From CAIJXO01 sp964485905 (GTDB taxonomy: Bacteria > Patescibacteriota > Minisyncoccia > Phycocordibacterales > GWA1-40-21), in assembly GCA_964485905.1 (NCBI GenBank), contig CAZAJY010000038.1, positions 1 through 6,122 on the forward strand: 6,122 nt of DNA, written 5' to 3'. The first letter of the stretch is position 1. Each line of letters begins with the position of its first letter. The notes under the pieces were generated by a model that saw nothing but the letters and a program-made list of their open reading frames with translations, was not told the DNA's origin and did no database searches. Of this stretch, positions 4,206 through 6,122 are shown piece by piece. A program made the position numbers and the translations under genes.

Positions 4206-5678
4206 TTATGGTGCTAAAATTTTTACAGTCCCATTTTCGGTGTCTATCTCTACCAAATCTCCATTCTTTAATATTTTTGTCGCATTTTTTGTGCCAATAA
4301 TACAAGGAATTCCTAACTCTCTCGAAACAATTGCGGCGTGGCAAGCAATTCCTCCTTCGTCTGTGATTATTGCTTTCGCTTTTCTCATTAACGGCACAAA
4401 CTCTACTCTTGTCATTGAGGTAACTAAAATATCTCCGTCGAAAAAGCTATCTTTTAGGGGATCTAAGATAATTATTACTTTACCATTTATTATTTTTTCT
4501 TTTCCGATGCTAGCGACAGCACCCCTTATCGTTTCTATATTTTTATGTTTTTGTTCTACTGCATCTAATAAATCATTGCAATCTTTACCATAAAACCTTT
4601 GCAATCCATCTTTATCTAAGCATAAAAAAGAATCTTTATGTCTTTGCTTAACTTCACTATCAGAAATCTTTTTCCCTGTTTCTAATAATTTTATTATTTC
4701 GTCTACAGTATAACAAGACAAAGTTTCGTAATTTAAATTATGTTTTCTTGCAATATCTCGCAAGAATGAAAAAACATAATAGATATCTTTCATCATTCCA
4801 ACTTTTCTGGAATCAAACCATTTAATCATCAATTTTGCAAAAACAATATCTACCTCATCTTCTCTTCCAAAATTTAAAGCATTCTCTAATCTTTTAGCTT
4901 CTTTGTGAATTTTTTTAAAATTATCATCTATCTCTTTGATTTCTGATAAAATATTTTCCTTGCTGTTTTTACTTAGTTCAACTTTTATTTTCTCTAGTAA
5001 GCCCTTTTTTGTTATTTCTTTTTCTTGGAAAAAATCAGTATTCATCCAAAAGTATTTTTTAATATACGATTTAATTTTTTTGTCAGTATCTTTTTTGTTT
5101 ATCACATCTAAACAAATATTTAAAAAAATTCTTCTTTCTGCAACTAAAGGTGACTGCTTCTCTGGATGCGAAACAACACTTACTATCCTACTGGCATAAT
5201 TAATATCGATTTTTCTCCTTTGTGTGAACCGTGGCACAACTTCTTTATTAACAACTTCAGCCTTGTCCTCGCCCACTGCTCCGTAATGCCACCATTGTCT
5301 TGAAGTATTTATAATCTCTTTAAAAAGGTTTAAATCACCTCTTTTTTTATAGTTCTGCCAAATCTTATCTAATTTATCTTCCAATGTAGCATGTTCTTCA
5401 ATTTTATCCTTTAAAGTTTCGGGGTTTTTTAAGTAATTAAAATAAATTATATGATTTATATTTTCAATTTTTTCAAGATTAAGAATTTGATAAAAATAAA
5501 AAAAGCCTTTTCTTTTATAGGAACAATGGAATAGAACTGGGCTGAGGTCTACTCCTGTAATTTTTTCTGAATTTACATAGCTTTCAAAAACTAAGTCCGC
5601 GGCAAATAAAGAACCGCTAGCATTTTGAATATTTAAATCATTACTTTGAACATATTCTAAAATTTCTTGTTTGTTCAT
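4206..5678 (-). CDS. PEP-utilising-enzyme-type phosphohistidine domain protein, paralogue 1
   Basis: A 490-aa protein. The C-terminal part (about 383-490) is a phosphohistidine swivel domain: DGDILVTSMTR (414-424), MRKAKAIITDEGG (431-443), ACHAAIVSREL (445-455) with catalytic H447, PCIIGTK (458-464) and NGDLVEIDTENG. Cys rather than Ser precedes the histidine. Residues 1-380 are helical and lysine/glutamate-rich. YFWMNTDFFQEKEIT (209-223) aligns with the aromatic motif of the 515-aa paralogue, while the first 100 residues look unrelated to it. The size, about 400 residues plus a terminal His domain, matches the middle and His domains of a rifampicin phosphotransferase-type enzyme lacking its ATP-binding part. 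The preceding gene ends 20 bases upstream and encodes just that part, so the two probably form one split enzyme. The substrate is unknown. No Shine-Dalgarno motif is seen. Confidence 0.85.
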   Translation of the reverse strand: MNKQEILEYVQSNDLNIQNASGSLFAADLVFESYVNSEKITGVDLSPVLFHCSYKRKGFFYFYQILNLEKIENINHIIYFNYLKNPETLKDKIEEHATLEDKLDKIWQNYKKRGDLNLFKEIINTSRQWWHYGAVGEDKAEVVNKEVVPRFTQRRKIDINYASRIVSVVSHPEKQSPLVAERRIFLNICLDVINKKDTDKKIKSYIKKYFWMNTDFFQEKEITKKGLLEKIKVELSKNSKENILSEIKEIDDNFKKIHKEAKRLENALNFGREDEVDIVFAKLMIKWFDSRKVGMMKDIYYVFSFLRDIARKHNLNYETLSCYTVDEIIKLLETGKKISDSEVKQRHKDSFLCLDKDGLQRFYGKDCNDLLDAVEQKHKNIETIRGAVASIGKEKIINGKVIIILDPLKDSFFDGDILVTSMTRVEFVPLMRKAKAIITDEGGIACHAAIVSRELGIPCIIGTKNATKILKNGDLVEIDTENGTVKILAP

Positions 5679-5698
5679 ACTTTTATTTTATATAAAGT

Positions 5699-6122
5699 TT
5701 ATAATGTGGTAATCGGTCTTGATTGGACAATATAAATTTTACCCTTTTCTAAAGCCCATTCAATATCGCAAGGAAAATTATAATGGTTTTCAATATTCTT
5801 AGCAATTTTAGTTAATTCTAAAATTTTTTTCTCAGACAAGCATTGTTTTCCTGCTTTTTTAAGGGGTACGGACACTTCTTTAGTAATTTGGCCTGCTCGT
5901 TTAATTTCCGTTATTTGTTCGTTAATATTAACATCAATAATCCTCATATTACTTTTGTCTACCACATAACAATCAGGCGTTACTTTGCCCCCAACTACCG
6001 ACTCACCAAGACCCCAACTTGCCTCAATTATCATTTGATTTTTATCTTTAGTGACAGGGTGCACTGTAAAACAACCTCCAGCTACTTCTGACTCTACCAT
6101 TTTTTGCACCACTACAGCAACC
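5699..6122 (-). CDS. PEP-synthase-type ATP-binding protein (PPDK_N domain), partial
   Basis: Only the C-terminal part is in the window. The frame stays open to the edge, reading VAVVVQKMVESEVAGG, so the GTG at 6112 is an internal valine codon and not a start. The visible part is the second half of the pyruvate phosphate dikinase/PEP synthase nucleotide-binding domain: GGCFTVHPVT, the block ASWGLGESVVGGKVTPDCYV, CDIEWALEKGKIYIVQSRPITTL at the end. These include the acidic D-x-E-W residues and the Q-S-R-P motif that close the ATP site in this family. The protein stops directly after QSRPITTL, where PEP synthase and rifampicin phosphotransferase would continue into further domains. So this is a free-standing ATP-binding subunit, which should use ATP to phosphorylate the histidine of the two proteins encoded next. 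Earlier ATP-binding residues and the operon promoter lie outside the window. Confidence 0.9.
   Translation of the reverse strand, partial: VAVVVQKMVESEVAGGCFTVHPVTKDKNQMIIEASWGLGESVVGGKVTPDCYVVDKSNMRIIDVNINEQITEIKRAGQITKEVSVPLKKAGKQCLSEKKILELTKIAKNIENHYNFPCDIEWALEKGKIYIVQSRPITTL

Noticed and set aside
4240..5199. Plus-strand open frames (117 and 87 aa) opposite the 490-aa gene
   Set aside because: They are rich in Phe, Ile, Leu and Ser as expected for the complement of an AT-rich Lys/Glu-rich gene. The opposite strand carries a conserved phosphohistidine domain.
4206..5678. Cys instead of Ser before catalytic H447 as a sign of inactivity
   Set aside because: The histidine and the surrounding GG, HAAI, RELGIPC and GT residues are intact. 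From memory of the family, Cys at this place occurs in other PEP-utilising-enzyme proteins, so it is not a strong anomaly.
5699..6112. GTG at 6112 as the start of the ATP-binding protein
   Set aside because: The frame stays open upstream to the window edge and encodes the conserved residues VAV before VVQKM, so the gene is cut by the window and does not start there.

Overview
The window looks like a piece of an AT-rich bacterial genome, most likely a Candidate Phyla Radiation (Patescibacteria) lineage. The bacterial part rests on one excellent sigma70-type promoter (TTGACT, 17 bp, extended TGG-TATAAT), intrinsic terminators and one clear Shine-Dalgarno site. The CPR assignment is inference from compact AT-rich genes, mostly without Shine-Dalgarno sites, and from the style of the PEP-utilising-enzyme family proteins. 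Nothing indicates a non-standard genetic code.

Layout. Positions 1-469 hold no convincing gene. They contain a 3 x 52-bp perfect tandem repeat whose every unit carries two GCGAAGC mini-hairpins, then a second 42-bp repeat in two copies, then a bidirectional terminator. Plus-strand genes follow: a flavodoxin-like NADPH-dependent FMN reductase family protein (470-1024) and a histidine phosphatase family protein (1386-1955). The gap between them (1025-1385) holds a GC-rich hairpin, a terminator, a 19-nt tRNA 3'-end-like fragment, and a strong promoter with an overlapping inverted repeat. A strong two-way terminator (1978-2030) separates these genes from a convergent minus-strand operon that fills the rest of the window.

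The operon, in transcription order (right to left), encodes: the end of a PEP-synthase-type ATP-binding (PPDK_N) protein, cut by the window edge; a 490-aa protein with a C-terminal swivelling phosphohistidine domain; a second, divergent 515-aa protein with the same C-terminal domain; and a 197-aa HD-domain phosphohydrolase. Gaps are 20, 28 and 7 bases. The order ATP-binding, then variable middle region, then C-terminal His matches the domain order of rifampicin phosphotransferase/dikinase-like enzymes rather than that of PEP synthase. Here the protein is split after the ATP-binding domain and the middle-plus-His part is present twice.

The likely working model is one ATP-dependent module that phosphorylates the histidine of two carrier/acceptor proteins with different substrate regions, with an HD hydrolase in the same transcript. 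The substrate is unknown. This split, duplicated phosphotransfer operon and the mini-hairpin array are the two most interesting items in the window.
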